From NCBI GenBank assembly GCA_025506515.1, contig CM046452.1, positions 39,279,518 to 39,343,517 of the forward strand: 64,000 nucleotides of DNA, read 5' to 3'. A program made the position numbers and the translations under genes. Shown in pieces: positions 11,106-22,189 of this stretch. The number at the start of each line of letters is the position of its first letter. Positions within the stretch are counted from its first letter, which is position 1. This DNA is from Flaveria trinervia. Its lineage: Eukaryota; Streptophyta; Magnoliopsida; Asterales; Asteraceae. The notes beneath the pieces were generated by a model. That model worked only from the letters and a program-made list of their open reading frames with translations, did not search any database and was not told the DNA's origin.

Positions 11106-14100
11106 ATGGCCAACCTTGCTCACAGAAATGATCCCAACTTACCATGCGGCTACACAGACAACACAATCAGGTTGCTCTGTTAAGCTCTGAGAAAGATCCT
11201 CACTTCTCAGAGGTTTGCCGTTTTCTAACTCTGCCAAACAACTTCACCTCCCTAACCATTGATCCTCCACTCTATGAGGATCAGTTGCTTGAATTCTGGA
11301 AGACCTGCCAAGAGGTCATTATGGACGGGGAGAAGGCACTGTCTACCACAATGTAAGGGAGAACAATCTTCATCACTCCGGCCATCATCAATAGACATCT
11401 TTAGCTGGATGATGAAGAAGGTGAGGTGTTTTTCCCAAAGGAAGCTGTCAATCATTCCATTGATCAGATGGGATATGAGGGAGATTTCTCTATAAAGATC
11501 TTTAGGCAAGGGAAGGTCTCATCCCAATGGAGATTCCTGCTCCATGTGGTCATCCACAGCTTATCAAACAAGCATGGTGGATGGGACCAGATTCCTGAGG
11601 ATCTCTCCTTCATAATCCATGGAATGGTTCAGGGTTCAAATTCAGGTATTCTCAATTTGTTGATACAAATTTACTTGCTAATTTAGACTCCTTAGAGTAT
11701 TACATGTTTCCTAGACATGGCTAGTACATTCTTAACTGTGAACTAGGCTCACAGTTGAGGGAAACAGGTAACACTCTTAAATTGGGATAGACGAAGCCTG
11801 ACATCTTTAAAACTCCGAGAAAGCCCACTGTTGGATTCTCTAGGGTAGAAACAGCCCTAGTCCCAAAAATGTTAGAGCTCATTGATCAAGGTGACAACCT
11901 AGCAGCACAAGCTAGTGTTGAGCCCACACCTGCTTTCTCCCAACCACTCTCACAGCCTCAAATCACCATCACATACCAAAGAAAATCCAAACGAACCCCT
12001 GCTCAGGCTATTCAGTTTGTGGAGGCCCCCATATACTCACCCATACAGGAAGAAGTGGACACTGGTGCTCCCACTTCTCCTGAGGAGCAGACCACTCCCA
12101 ACTCTTCAAGAATCAGTGCTGAGGTTCCTCATGCTCAACCTGATCAGCTCACTAGCCCAACTGCCTTAAGCCATCACTCTAAGTCTCAACACTCAAGTGA
12201 TCAACCTTCAGGGGACAGTTACCATCCCCAGTCTATAAATCTCAACCACCAATTCCCAACCTTGACTTATATACTGATGAAGATCTAGGTTTCAGTGAGT
12301 ATAATGAGTCTCTCTTCTTTTCCCCTACTCAAAGAGAGATGAATACTCCTGAGTCTCCTACATATATCCCACATCACTCACCTACAACTGAGGTGGACAC
12401 TCCTGAACCTGTTCAGGATGTCCATATGGAAGAGGCTCTCACTTCTGAAAGTGATTACATCATTAAGACCTCAACCATGGCAACTCAGCCCACTGACATC
12501 TCAACTAAGACTGCCAGTGAGTAGAGGAAAACCAGCAGCCAAGAACCTCAAGCTGGTGGTGAGAGAGAGGACTCTAGTCCAATCATCTCATCCCCTAATG
12601 AATCTTCTGATGAAGATGAGGGGAATCTAAGACTACTGGTGCAAAAACTATCTAAAACATGTACTTACTTAGTCTCAAAGGTCAGTCACCTTGAATCTCA
12701 AGTGACTACCTTACACAATAGGATCGATGATCAGCAACTTGAGATTTCATATCTTAAGGAAAAACTAGCTGGGAGACCCTTAAGAAGAGCTCAACCAGGA
12801 ACACAAGAACCTATGGATGTGATTGACCTATCTTCCAGCTCACCTATGCAAGTGGGTGATGCTACCAAAAAAGGGGAGAAAGTCATTACAGCCACAAAAC
12901 CTGGGAGTTCTTCATAGAGAATGGACATTGAGGACTCACCATCCTCACTTGCAATTGTGCATTCTAAGCAACCTCCTCAAGTTCACATTGATGTGGACTA
13001 CACAGACTCCTTCATACATAGTTTGTTTGAGGATGTGATACCAAGGGCTATGTCACCTTCACCATCTTCCAATCACATCATTGGGTGGAGGTATGACAAC
13101 ATTAGGAAAGCCTTAATCATCATAAGAGTTCAAGGGCAATAAGAAGTCTTCAATTTTCAGACCTTGGACTACTATGAAGGTCGGGATCTAGTCAACATGC
13201 CACTTGTCAACCCAAGCCAATCAAGACAACTGACAGACTGACTAAAAGATTCAAAGACAGGATCACTGTAGAGTTCAGCTTAAGAACGAGACTTAGGCAA
13301 TCAGAAAATGCCATCGGTCAACTAGATGTTGAGGAGGACCCTAAGATTAGCTTCATAGGGGAATCTTTGACTGAAGGCCTAGTGGTAGAACCTGAGAGCC
13401 TTGTCTCATCATCATCAACTGCTATAGAGATCCACACTCCTTCTGAGACACTTACTAGTGAAGGTGCTTCTCAACCTCTCTCTGGCCTGAGCTCAGATGC
13501 TGCAACAAGCAATAAAGGCCAAAGCTCTCTCCACCCTGAGTCACAAAGGTTTGTGAGTGACAAAGGGAAAAGAAAAATGACAACTAAGGAGATTGAAGAG
13601 GAGGAGAGAGAGGAAAAGGAGGCTATGGGGAGAAAGTTCCTGTGCTGAGTCTTCAAGACTCATGGAGTCTGCTATAAGGGCTACCCCCAGACCAGATACT
13701 CAGAATGATGAGTTAAGGGCAGTCAGGATAAACTATTTGCAGACTAGGAACTATGACATAGACAATGTCATTTCTCTCCCCTTAGATGAGTTGAATAAAC
13801 TGGTTGACCTGGAAAGGTAAAGGGAGAAGAAGGAGGCAGAAGATGTAGAACTCCTAGTGCAAGTCAAAGAAGAGAGAAGATGAAAAAGACTGTACAAGGA
13901 TATGCCTACCCTCTCCCCAGTTCAGGAAAGTCCTACACAAGAAGATGTGGTTCAACAAGAACCTTAGGTAGACAAAGAAGAAGAAAGGATCAAGATGATC
14001 AACTACCTGAGTGCCACAGGCTTCTATCAGGCAGATGCACTTCTTCCCTTGTCCTATGATTATGTTGAGTTTGAGTACTTAAAATAGCTTGAACTTGAGA

Positions 14101-14923
14101 TAATCAAGGACAGAAAGACAACTAAGAAGAAACTAAGGGAAGAAGCTACAAAATCAAAAGCCATCATCCAGAAAAGCATGAAGAAGTCTGCTAATAGGCA
14201 GAGGATGATGAGCTTCTTGAAGCTATATGGATTCTCCGAAAGGAGACTTGGCCCCATGTCTCTATCCATTATGGATGACCATATTAGGGTGATCAAGCAG
14301 AAGATCAAAAGTGGATAGCTCATTGACTTACACTCCACTCCAAGTCAAGCCCCACCTAAAGTGGAGGTTAAGGTTGAACAACCAGAGACAACACAACCTG
14401 GACCTCCTGCTGAAACTCAGCAAGCTTCGTCTTCTGATCCACAGCTGGTTAAACTCCCTCTCCTTTTGAGTTCGAGAGAGAGGAACTCCCAACTGAGAAA
14501 GACAATGAAGATCAATCTGATGCTACAGGCAAGTCTTCTTGGTTAAAATCTGGTAAGAGAAAGTAGAGGATGGCTTCTAAACCAAAGCCAAAGAAGAAGC
14601 AGACTGCACCCTCTTCTAAATCCCAGGATGAGTCAAAACATCTTAAGATTATGCAGCCAGAGGATGCTACATCAACTCCAATTCAAACAGCTCCTCTAGC
14701 ATCAGGAAGACCCATCTTGTCTTGGACATACACCACAAATCTAGAAAGATGGCATGTCATTAGAGATCAAGGCATTAAAGACACCTGCACATGGAAAGAT
14801 ATGTTTTAGTTGCCTCTGCATGACCTCTGTGATATGAGAAGACATTTTGACAGTCTGAAGAATCCTGATCACCTTATGAAGAATGGATTGGTGATCATCC
14901 TAATGAGGACTATTGATATCTGA
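11106..14923 (+). pseudogene. Element A extra 3' gene (aORF, env-like), degenerate
   Basis: This is the additional gene that SIRE/Maximus-type elements carry after pol. Its role is not established and it shows no clear membrane segment here. It starts MANLAHRN (ATG 11106). The N-terminal domain has the pattern F-x-x-(I/V)-x-x-FL ... P-x-Y ... FW shared with the other aORFs (HFSEVCRFL, IDPPLYEDQLLEFWKTC), then MGYEGDF and SQWRFLLHVVIHSLSNKHGG. The middle is Ser/Pro/Thr-rich, followed by a heptad-like LESQVTTLHNRIDDQQLEI segment (about 12700-12750) and Lys/Glu-rich coiled-coil-like runs. The C-terminus is RRHFDSLKNPDHLM to a stop at 14921-14923. At least a dozen stops and shifts break it. The homologous gene in element G is open in places where this copy is broken. 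Confidence 0.8.
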
Positions 14924-14964
14924 AGTCTTCTAAGTCTTTTGGTAGCATCAGCCTAGGGGGAGGT
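14924..14964 (+). other. Element A polypurine tract
   Basis: CCTAGGGGGAGG (14953-14964) lies directly before the LTR start TGTAAAG at 14965. It is the primer for plus-strand DNA. Element G has the same tract on the minus strand at 48048-48060. Confidence 0.85.
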
Positions 14965-15760
14965 TGTAAAGATTAATGAAGAGGCAGATGCAACCTAAAC
15001 ATCTTAAGTCTATCCTACATGCTGCACAAGTACATTAAAGAAGAAGCTTAGGAAGTTTCACACATGAAACAAAAAATACTCTAACTGTCAAATCTTCCGA
15101 AGCCAAGACCAACATCTTCCGAAGCCAAACATGAAGTCTTCCGAAGCCTCAGAGACAAAGTCTTCCCAAGCTTCAAGTTCATGAAGACAGATTTCTTCCG
15201 AAGACTTTTAGTAACATGCTTTATCTGATGTACTCTTCCATAAAGCTGGACACCTTTCCGCTGCATCTCTGCTAGTCACCAACATACATGAGTTGGTGAA
15301 AAGGTCTATGCTTTTGGTAACTGTACATTGAGGTCTTGAGTCTATAACTTCCTAATTTATGTACTTAATCCTTTTTTTAATAGATAAGGATGTGAGCTAT
15401 GGCATGTCATAGTCACAACTCAAAAGGCAATCTGCCTTTTGACTCTGCAAATGATTTTGTTTGTGTCTAGTCAATTGTATCGAGCTGGCTTTCAAAGTAT
15501 AGCCTGTTGTAGGATGTAGTATAAGTATCTCATGTTCTTGTATCTTTCGAATATGCTTTGTAACACTTGTAAAAGAACATAGAGAAATCAATATATTGCA
15601 TTCTTGAAAACCATACACTTGTGTTCTTTGTGTTCTATCTCTCTTGCATTACTTGTGTTCTTAGTATCTTAACTTGGTTAATCCAGATTACTATTGGATT
15701 AAAGTTTAGTTAATCTCCTCTTTGTGTTGTTGCATTGTAACTTACACCCTTCAACGATCC
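14965..15760 (+). repeat. Element A 3' LTR
   Basis: This runs about 796 bp from TGTAAAGATTAATG after the polypurine tract to about TTCAACGATCC, and matches the minus-strand LTR of element G (47249-48047). At 15090-15210 it has five or more copies of TTCCGAAG, the same motif as in the A spacer. A weak TATA-like AGTATAAGTA is at about 15518. The right end is uncertain: 15761-15783 repeats LTR-like sequence (TTTGATTAAAGTTT) before element H begins. Confidence 0.82.
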
Positions 15761-16251
15761 AGTTTACTATTTGATTAAAGTTTAGACTCGAACAAAAACG
15801 ATTTCACACTTCAATGCAAGTCGGGAAATCAACAGTAGCTTCCATTTCTTCATCTTTTCTTTGTTTTTAGTGATAATCGTGTTCAATTGCATCGAATTAT
15901 TAAGGAATAATCCAGAGAATGTTTATGTTTCTCCAAATCGTACAATATTAGAACAGATTTTGATGATTCTTCTTCTTGATTTTGAGATGAACAAATGTGT
16001 TTTCTTCTTTTTTGATGTTAATCATGTTCAATTGCATCGAATTTTAAAGGAATAATCATGAACATGTTCATGATTCTTCAAATCATTCCATAGTTGAATA
16101 GATTTATTGGTTTTTCTTCTGATTTTGGGTATGAACATATGGGTTTTTGATGAACAGGGACTTTGTTCTTCATTTTTCTTCTTCTCTTCATTGTTCTTGA
16201 CATCATTAAAGATAAAATCAGATCTGAAAACTAGATACCCTGCAACCAACA

Positions 16252-16263
16252 GCTCTGATACCA
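16252..16263 (-). other. Element H primer binding site, copy 1
   Basis: GCTCTGATACCA on + is the complement of TGGTATCAGAGC, matching the 3' end of initiator Met tRNA. Identical sites are at 18179-18190 and 20101-20112, one per LTR. Confidence 0.9.
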
Positions 16264-16738
16264 TTTAGCTTAATCAATATTTCAGATTCATTAAGCTTGG
16301 ATCTTAGTATTCATCTTGTTCAGATCTAGAAATCAAAATTAAGATGGGTGGACGTGTGTGAATCAAAGAACAAAGAGATGGATAATAATATTGTTATGAT
16401 TTCATTAATGTTGATAAACAAATTACAATGAGAATCATAGATGGCTTGTGAAATCAAAACCACCCAAAGGAGATGATTTCTCCTTGGATGGTGATTTACC
16501 CCATGAGAAACACACACACAAAAAGCCACACTTGCAAAAATGTGCTAGTGGGTCTATTTTTACTAACATTACATCATGACCTAATTTTGACTTTTCTTGT
16601 TGTCTTGATGTTGACTTTGTCTCGGGTTTGTTTTCTTCTGATAATCAACTTGGTCTCTGAACTCATACAATGATATCTTCAGTTGGCTGTAATTATGATT
16701 TGGTAAGCTTCAGTTTATTCCATTGTTGAACCCCAACA
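16264..16738 (-). repeat. Element H LTR, copy 1
   Basis: 475 bp. The minus strand starts TGTTGGGGTTCAACAATGG at 16738, just after the polypurine tract, and ends at the primer site (16252-16263). The terminal CA is not obvious at the inner end, so that boundary is inferred from the primer site. Confidence 0.85.
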
Positions 16739-16752
16739 ATACTCCCCCTAAA
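16739..16752 (-). other. Element H polypurine tract, copy 1
   Basis: ATACTCCCCCTAAA on + reads TTTAGGGGGAGTAT on minus, directly before the LTR start. The second copy is at 18666-18679. Confidence 0.88.
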
Positions 16753-17359
16753 CTGATGCTTGCCAAATCTTGAATTTGAAGATCTTCTCTGTCATATGTC
16801 TTATTGATCAACTAATGTTATATCACAATTCACTGATGTTCTCCCCCTCAGATTAAGCTCCTCCTAATATATTTCTGACAAAGGTTAGAATCTCTTGAGA
16901 ATACTTCTTGGTATTGGATATGGGTTGTATCACTTTTGGATAATAGTTCATATCACAAATCAAGGATTAGAATGTATTAGGCATATGGTGAGGCTTTGAA
17001 CTTCAATAAACTACATTAGGAATTTGAATCAATGTTGAACACACTTCCACTCTTTGGAAATAAGTTGATAAATGACATTCTTCACATAATGAGTACTCCC
17101 TTGATTAAAGTCTGGCTAACTTTCCGCTTAGTAGTCAGACACGAGTGCAAAACATCATAAAAACAATGTGAGCTCAAGTACTTCAAAAAGGGCATCTGAT
17201 AGTTGTACAAGTCTCTAGATGAACCAGTGAAATAGTGACAAAAGTTGATTTCTATACTCTTTTTTTTTGCCTTCATGATCAAAATGGACGTGCCTGTTGG
17301 TTGCAATCATCGATATTCATGTTTTTGTTTTCTTTTTGAAGTCCTATTTATCTGTTGTC

Positions 17360-17710
17360 CATAAGCATTTCTTGCAAGTCATCCGCATTTATTTGCTAAC
17401 TCGTCCGCATTTGTTTGCAAAGCATCCGCATTTGTTTGCAAGGCATCCGCATTTGATTTCAATGCATCCGTATTTGATTTCAAAGCATCCACATTTGTGC
17501 TTAAAGTTCCCACATTTGTTTACAAGTCAACCACATTTGGTGTCAAGGCATCTGCATTTGGTGACAAGTCATCCACATTCGTGACAAGTCATCCACATTT
17601 GTTGCCAAGTCATCCGTATTTGGTGACAAGTCATCCGTATTTGATTATAAGACATCCGCATTTTTGTATAATACATCCGCAATTGTTTTGGTTCATCCAC
17701 ATTTCTTTTC
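17360..17710. repeat. 21-bp minisatellite in element H, copy 1
   Basis: About 16 degenerate units of 20-22 bases with the core CATCCGCATTTG followed by a variable TTTGCAAAG-like half. The period near 21 keeps one frame open on the plus strand, which yields a spurious His-Pro-His-Leu protein. It ends exactly where the 5' leader begins (AGACTCGAAC at 17711). Confidence 0.9.
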
Positions 17711-18178
17711 AGACTCGAACAAAAACGATTTCACACTTCAATGAAAGTCGGGAAATCAACAGTAGCTTCCATTTCTTCATCTTTTCTTTGTTTTTAGTGA
17801 TAATCGTGTTCAATTGCATCGAATTATTAAGGAATAATCCAGAGAATGATTATGTTTCTCCAAATTGTACCATATTAGAACAGATCTTGATGATTCTTCT
17901 TCTTGATTTTGAGATGAACAAATGTGTTCTCTTCTTTTTTGATGTTAATCATGTTCAATTGCATCGGATTTCGAAGGAATAATCATGAACATGTTCATGA
18001 TTCTTCAAATCATTCCATAGTTGAATTGATTTGTTTGTTTTTCTTCTGATTTTGGGTATGAACATATGGGTTTTTGATGAACAGGGACTTTGTTCTTCAT
18101 TTTTCTTCTTTTCTTCATTGTTCTTGACATCATTAAAGATAAAATCAGATCTGAAAACTAGATACCCTGCAACCAACA

Positions 18179-18190
18179 GCTCTGATACCA
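18179..18190 (-). other. Element H primer binding site, copy 2
   Basis: GCTCTGATACCA on +, next to LTR copy 2. The presence of a primer site after every LTR shows whole-unit duplication and not scattered solo LTRs. Confidence 0.9.
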
Positions 18191-18665
18191 TTTAGCTTAA
18201 TCAATATTTCAGATTCATTAAGCTTGGATCTTAGTATTCATCTTGTTCAGATCTAGAAATCAAAATTAAGATGGGTGGACATGTGTGAATCAAAGAACAA
18301 AGAGATGGATAATAATATTGTTATGATTTCATTAATGTTGATAAACAAATTACAATGAGAATCATAGATGGCTTGTGAAATCAAAACCACCCAAAGGAGA
18401 TGATTTCTCCTTGGATGGTGATTTACCCCATGAGAAACACACACACAAAAAGCCACACTTGCAAAAATGTGCTAGTGGGTCTATTTTTACTAACATTACA
18501 TCATGACCTAATTTTGACTTTTCTTGTTGTCTTGATGTTGACTTTGTCTCTGGTTTGTTTTCTTCTGATAATCAACTTGGTCTCTGAACTCATACAATGA
18601 TATCTTCAGTTGGCTGTAATTATGATTTGGTAAGCTTCAGTTTATTCCATTGTTGAACCCCAACA
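18191..18665 (-). repeat. Element H LTR, copy 2
   Basis: 475 bp, nearly identical to 16264-16738. It lies between two internal parts, so it acts as the 3' LTR of one unit and the 5' LTR of the next. Confidence 0.87.
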
Positions 18666-18679
18666 ATACTCCCCCTAAA
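18666..18679 (-). other. Element H polypurine tract, copy 2
   Basis: Same tract as at 16739-16752, preceding LTR copy 2 on the minus strand. Confidence 0.88.
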
Positions 18680-19285
18680 CTGATGCTTGCCAAATCTTGA
18701 ATTTGAAGATCTTCTCTGTCATATGTCTTATTGATCAACTAATGTTATATCACAATTCACTGATGTTCTCCCCCTCAGATTAAGCTCCTCCTAATATATT
18801 TCTGACAAAGGTTAGAATCTCTTGAGAATACTTCTTGGTATTGGATATGGGTTGTATCACTTTTGGATAATAGTTCATATCACAAATCAAGGATTAGAAT
18901 GTATTAGGCATATGGTGAGGCTTTGAACTTCAATAAACTACATTAGGAATTTGAATCAATGTTGAACACACTTCCACTCTTTGGAAATAAGTTGATAAAT
19001 GACATTCTTCACATAATGAGTACTCCCTTGATTAAGTCTGGCTAACTTTCCGCTTAGTAGTCAGACACGAGTGCAAAACATCATAAAAACAATGTGATCT
19101 CAAGTACTTCAAAAAGGGCATCTGATAGTTGTACAAGTCTCTAGATGAACCAGTGAAATAGTGACAAAAGTTGATTTCTATACTCTTTTTTTTTGCCTTC
19201 ATGATCAAAATGGACGTGCCTGTTGGTTGCAATCATCGATATTCATGTTTTTGTTTTCTTTTTGAAGTCCTATTTATCTGTTGTC

Positions 19286-19634
19286 CATAAGCATTTCTTG
19301 CAAGTCATCCGCATTTATTTGCTAACTCGTCCGCATTTGTTTGCAAAGCATCCGCATTTGTTTGCAAGGCATCCGCATTTGATTTCAATGCATCCGTATT
19401 TGATTTCAAAGCATCCACATTTGTGCTTAAAGTTCCCATATTTGTTTACAAGTCAACACATTTGGTGTCAAGGCATCTGCATTTGGTGACAAGTCATCCA
19501 CATTCGTGACAAGTCATCCACATTTGTTGCCAAGTCATCCGTATTTGGTGACAAGTCATCCGTATTTGATTATAAGACATCCGCATTTTTGTATAATACA
19601 TCCGCAATTGTTTTGGTTCATCCACATTCTTTTC
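19286..19634. repeat. 21-bp minisatellite in element H, copy 2
   Basis: Same array as 17360-17710 with a few base changes and one-base deletions. It ends at AGACTCGAAC at 19635. Confidence 0.9.
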
Positions 19635-20100
19635 AGACTCGAACAAAAACGATTTCACACTTCAATGAAAGTCGGAAATCAACAGTAGCTTCCATTTCTT
19701 CATCTTTTCTTTGTTTTTAGTGATAATCGTGTTCAATTGCATCGAATTATTAAGGAATAATCCAGAGAATGATTATGTTTCTCCAATTGTACCATATTAG
19801 AACAGATCTTGATGATTCTTCTTCTTGATTTTGAGATGAACAAATGTGTTCTCTTCTTTTTTGATGTTAATCATGTTCAATTGCATCGGATTTCGAAGGA
19901 ATAATCATGAACATGTTCATGATTCTTCAAATCATTCCATAGTTGAATTGATTTGTTTGTTTTTCTTCTGATTTTGGGTATGAACATATGGGTTTTTGAT
20001 GAACAGGGACTTTGTTCTTCATTTTTCTTCTTTTCTTCATTGTTCTTGACATCATTAAAGATAAAATCAGATCTGAAAACTAGATACCCTGCAACCAACA

Positions 20101-20112
20101 GCTCTGATACCA
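20101..20112 (-). other. Element H primer binding site, copy 3
   Basis: GCTCTGATACCA on +, next to the outer LTR. This would be the working priming site if the array behaved as one element. Confidence 0.9.
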
Positions 20113-20587
20113 TTTAGCTTAATCAATATTTCAGATTCATTGAGCTTGGATCTTAGTATTCATCTTGTTCAAATCTAGAAATCAAAATTAAGATGGGTGG
20201 ACGTGTGTGAATCAAAGAACAAAGAGATGGATAATAATATTGTTATGATTTCATTAATGTTGATAAAAAAATTACAATGAGAATCATAGATGGCTTGTGA
20301 AATCAAAACCACCCAAAGGAGATGATTTCTCCTTGGATGGTGATTTACCCCATGAGAAACACACACACAAAAAGCCACACTTGCAAAAATGTGCTAGTGG
20401 GTCTATTTTTACTAATATTACATCATGACCTAATTTTGACTTTTCTTGTTGTCTTGATGTTGACTTTGTCTCGGGTTTGTTTTCTTCTGATAATCAACTT
20501 GGTCTCTGAACCCGTACAATGATATCTTCAGTTGGCTGTAATTATGATTTGGTAAGCTTCAGTTTATTCCATTGTTGAACCCTAACA
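20113..20587 (-). repeat. Element H LTR, copy 3 (outer 5' LTR)
   Basis: 475 bp. Its start (minus-strand TGTTAGGGTTC at 20587) is not preceded by a polypurine tract but by element C sequence (TTCCTCTATCC on +). It is therefore the true outer end of the array. Confidence 0.87.
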
Positions 20588-22124
20588 TTCCTCTATCCTA
20601 ATAGTGGGTAGAGTAGAGCTTGGTGTAAGTAAGAATTGAGTGGATTTTCCGGCTTCGTGAGTAGTGGTTGTAGTGGTGGATGTGGTGAAAATGGGAGGAG
20701 GAATGGAATTGGATTGTGGTGGAGTTGTGTTGGGTATTATGGGTGAGGTGGGTATAAGTGTATGAGTGGTGGTGGGAGTATCGTGGTAGTGGAGGTGGTA
20801 GTGGGTGTGGTGGTGGTGTTGGCACTGGTGGTAGAAGAAGTGATCAATGTAAACCTCGGTCTCTTACCCTTCTTTCCATAGGGTTGGGCAATCCTCTTCT
20901 TCCTTGAACCCTTGGAAATTGGGGCTCCCCCTGGGCTAATAGGCTGGTGGGGTGTGTAAGTGGGATCTGTGATATTAGTGTCATCACCCGTATTACCAGC
21001 TTAGCATCCGCTAACCGCCTCCTTCCCTTTCTCGGTAGCCACAACATGGCTCCCGACTTGCCTAACGAGAGGCACATCATCTGACTCATCCTCTTCCTCT
21101 ATCAAAAGGTCCGGGTGGATAGCAGCCTGCTCAGATCCACCTAGAGCAGAAGAAGTACTATGTGGAGGTGGTGAGGTTATGGTAGACGTGCCGGTGGCCC
21201 GTGAATGACTGAGGCCAGCATCTCCCCCACCTTGACCATAATCATGGTTGTCATCATTGTCATTGTCTTCATCAGCAGGAACCATAATGGGCTCCACATC
21301 TGAATCACTATCATCATGACGCCACTTCTTACGAGAAGGCGCCACATAGTCCTCATTAGCCAGATGCCCAAAAAAGTCTCCTGACCAAGAGCTTCACCTG
21401 CTTCTCCCGGTATACCTTCATCTTACCCAAGGTGGCATCATCCATCACCTCAAGCATCACTGCATCATATTTCTCCTTACGTAACATAGGAAGCTTCTAA
21501 TCTATAATCATCTGCAAGAAATGTTGATACATGCAAAAACCATCCTTGCCTTTGGCCTCAATGTTCTCGATCAGGTAGGAGAAGAGCATGCGAGAGAAAC
21601 TGAATGGGTGATTCAGTACCAGTGCAATGTATGCATTTTGGATTTGGCTGGACATCTCGTCAAATCATCCATGTGTGGAGGCTGTATACTTTAGGATCAC
21701 GTGTGCCAAATACTTGAACTACGAGCACATGTTGCTCTTGTTCTGCACGCCAGCATTGATGTCACTGGCGTACTTGATCCTCAAAAAATATCCCAAGACC
21801 GTTAGGGGATGCAAATTGGTTGGGTAGGCTCCATCCTCACCCAGATCTAAGACTCGCCTCAGATCATCTTCAGTAATGTCAATCTCTTGTCCGAAGATGG
21901 AGCTCCGAATACAGTGGGGCTAAATGGACCTATCAATCACGGCGCCTTCCCAGAAAGACTACTGAATGGATCTGTAAGGTGTGCATAGGACAGAGATCAC
22001 CTTGAAGATCCTCGAACTACGCAAAAAGGCAATAATCCTGGTGAACACAGAAGCGTTCCGGGATGTATCTTCAAGATGAGCGCAGATGTTGGGCTTGGTG
22101 CTCATAGTCCATCTATCATCCATG
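20588..22124 (-). pseudogene. Element C extra 3' gene (aORF), truncated by element H
   Basis: ATG at 22124 (minus) opens MDDRWTMSTKPNICAHLED, then NASVFTRIIAFLRSSRIFKV and PYRSIQ, stop, FWEGA. This is the F-x-x-I-x-x-FL ... P-x-Y ... FW pattern of the other aORFs, with a stop inside it. Later DITEDDLRRVLDLGEDGAYP and an acidic stretch (DDSDSDVEP, DEDNDNDDNHD; 21340-21230) are followed by a Ser/Pro-rich region and a Pro/His-rich tail (20825-20600). The longest open piece is 21345-21001. It has many stops. It ends abruptly at the LTR of H. Confidence 0.75.
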
Positions 22125-22189
22125 TTGCTGCAACACAAGAAACATATACATTAGATTGTTTGTAAGAGATAACAATTGAATTTCGGCTG

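Larger units (their letters stand above)
1..15760 (+). mobile_element. Element A: SIRE/Maximus-type copia, 5' part outside window, split by element B
   Basis: This is a copia LTR retrotransposon running off the left edge. It holds the end of integrase, RT and RNase H (3-2321), a spacer (2322-2547 continued at 10638-11105), an extra 3' gene (11106-14923), a polypurine tract and the 3' LTR (14965 to about 15760). Element B (2548-10637) sits in the spacer. Continuity is shown by the matching half-motifs on both sides of B and by the expected SIRE order on either side. All frames are broken, so A is dead on its own. Element G (47249-50620, minus) is a second copy of the same family. Confidence 0.85.
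15784..20587 (-). mobile_element. Element H: tandem non-autonomous LTR element (LTR-internal-LTR-internal-LTR)
   Basis: On the minus strand this reads LTR 20587-20113, internal 20112-18666, LTR 18665-18191, internal 18190-16739, LTR 16738-16264, then a third, partial internal 16263-15784. Offsets between copies are 1927 and 1922 bp and the copies are almost identical. Each LTR is followed by an iMet primer site, and each internal ends in a polypurine tract before the next LTR. The internal parts (about 1450 bp) hold no gag or pol, so it is a short non-autonomous derivative. The outer edge at 20587 abuts the broken aORF of element C; the left edge abuts the LTR of A. Confidence 0.88.

Noticed and set aside
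11106..14923. Possibility that the aORFs are intron-containing host genes
   Set aside because: Breaks fall at different places in A and G, mostly as single-base shifts or stops within continuous homology, and each copy sits between pol and a polypurine tract/LTR.
16028..16264. Conserved 78-codon minus-strand frame present three times (also 17955 and 19877)
   Set aside because: Its start lies inside the tRNA primer site of element H. It is conserved only because the whole 1.9-kb unit was duplicated recently.
16326..16673. Conserved 66-67-codon frames on both strands within each H LTR
   Set aside because: They lie inside LTRs on both strands and show no protein features; shadows of repeated non-coding DNA.
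17297..17584. Open frame encoding a His-Pro-His-Leu repeat protein (also at 19223-19489 and in adjacent frames)
   Set aside because: It is only the translation of a 21-bp minisatellite; the period is a multiple of three, which keeps the frame open. One-base losses in the second array break it.
17360..17710. CRISPR-like look of regularly spaced repeats
   Set aside because: The units are continuous degenerate minisatellite without unique spacers, in a plant retroelement. The same holds for 59560-60060.
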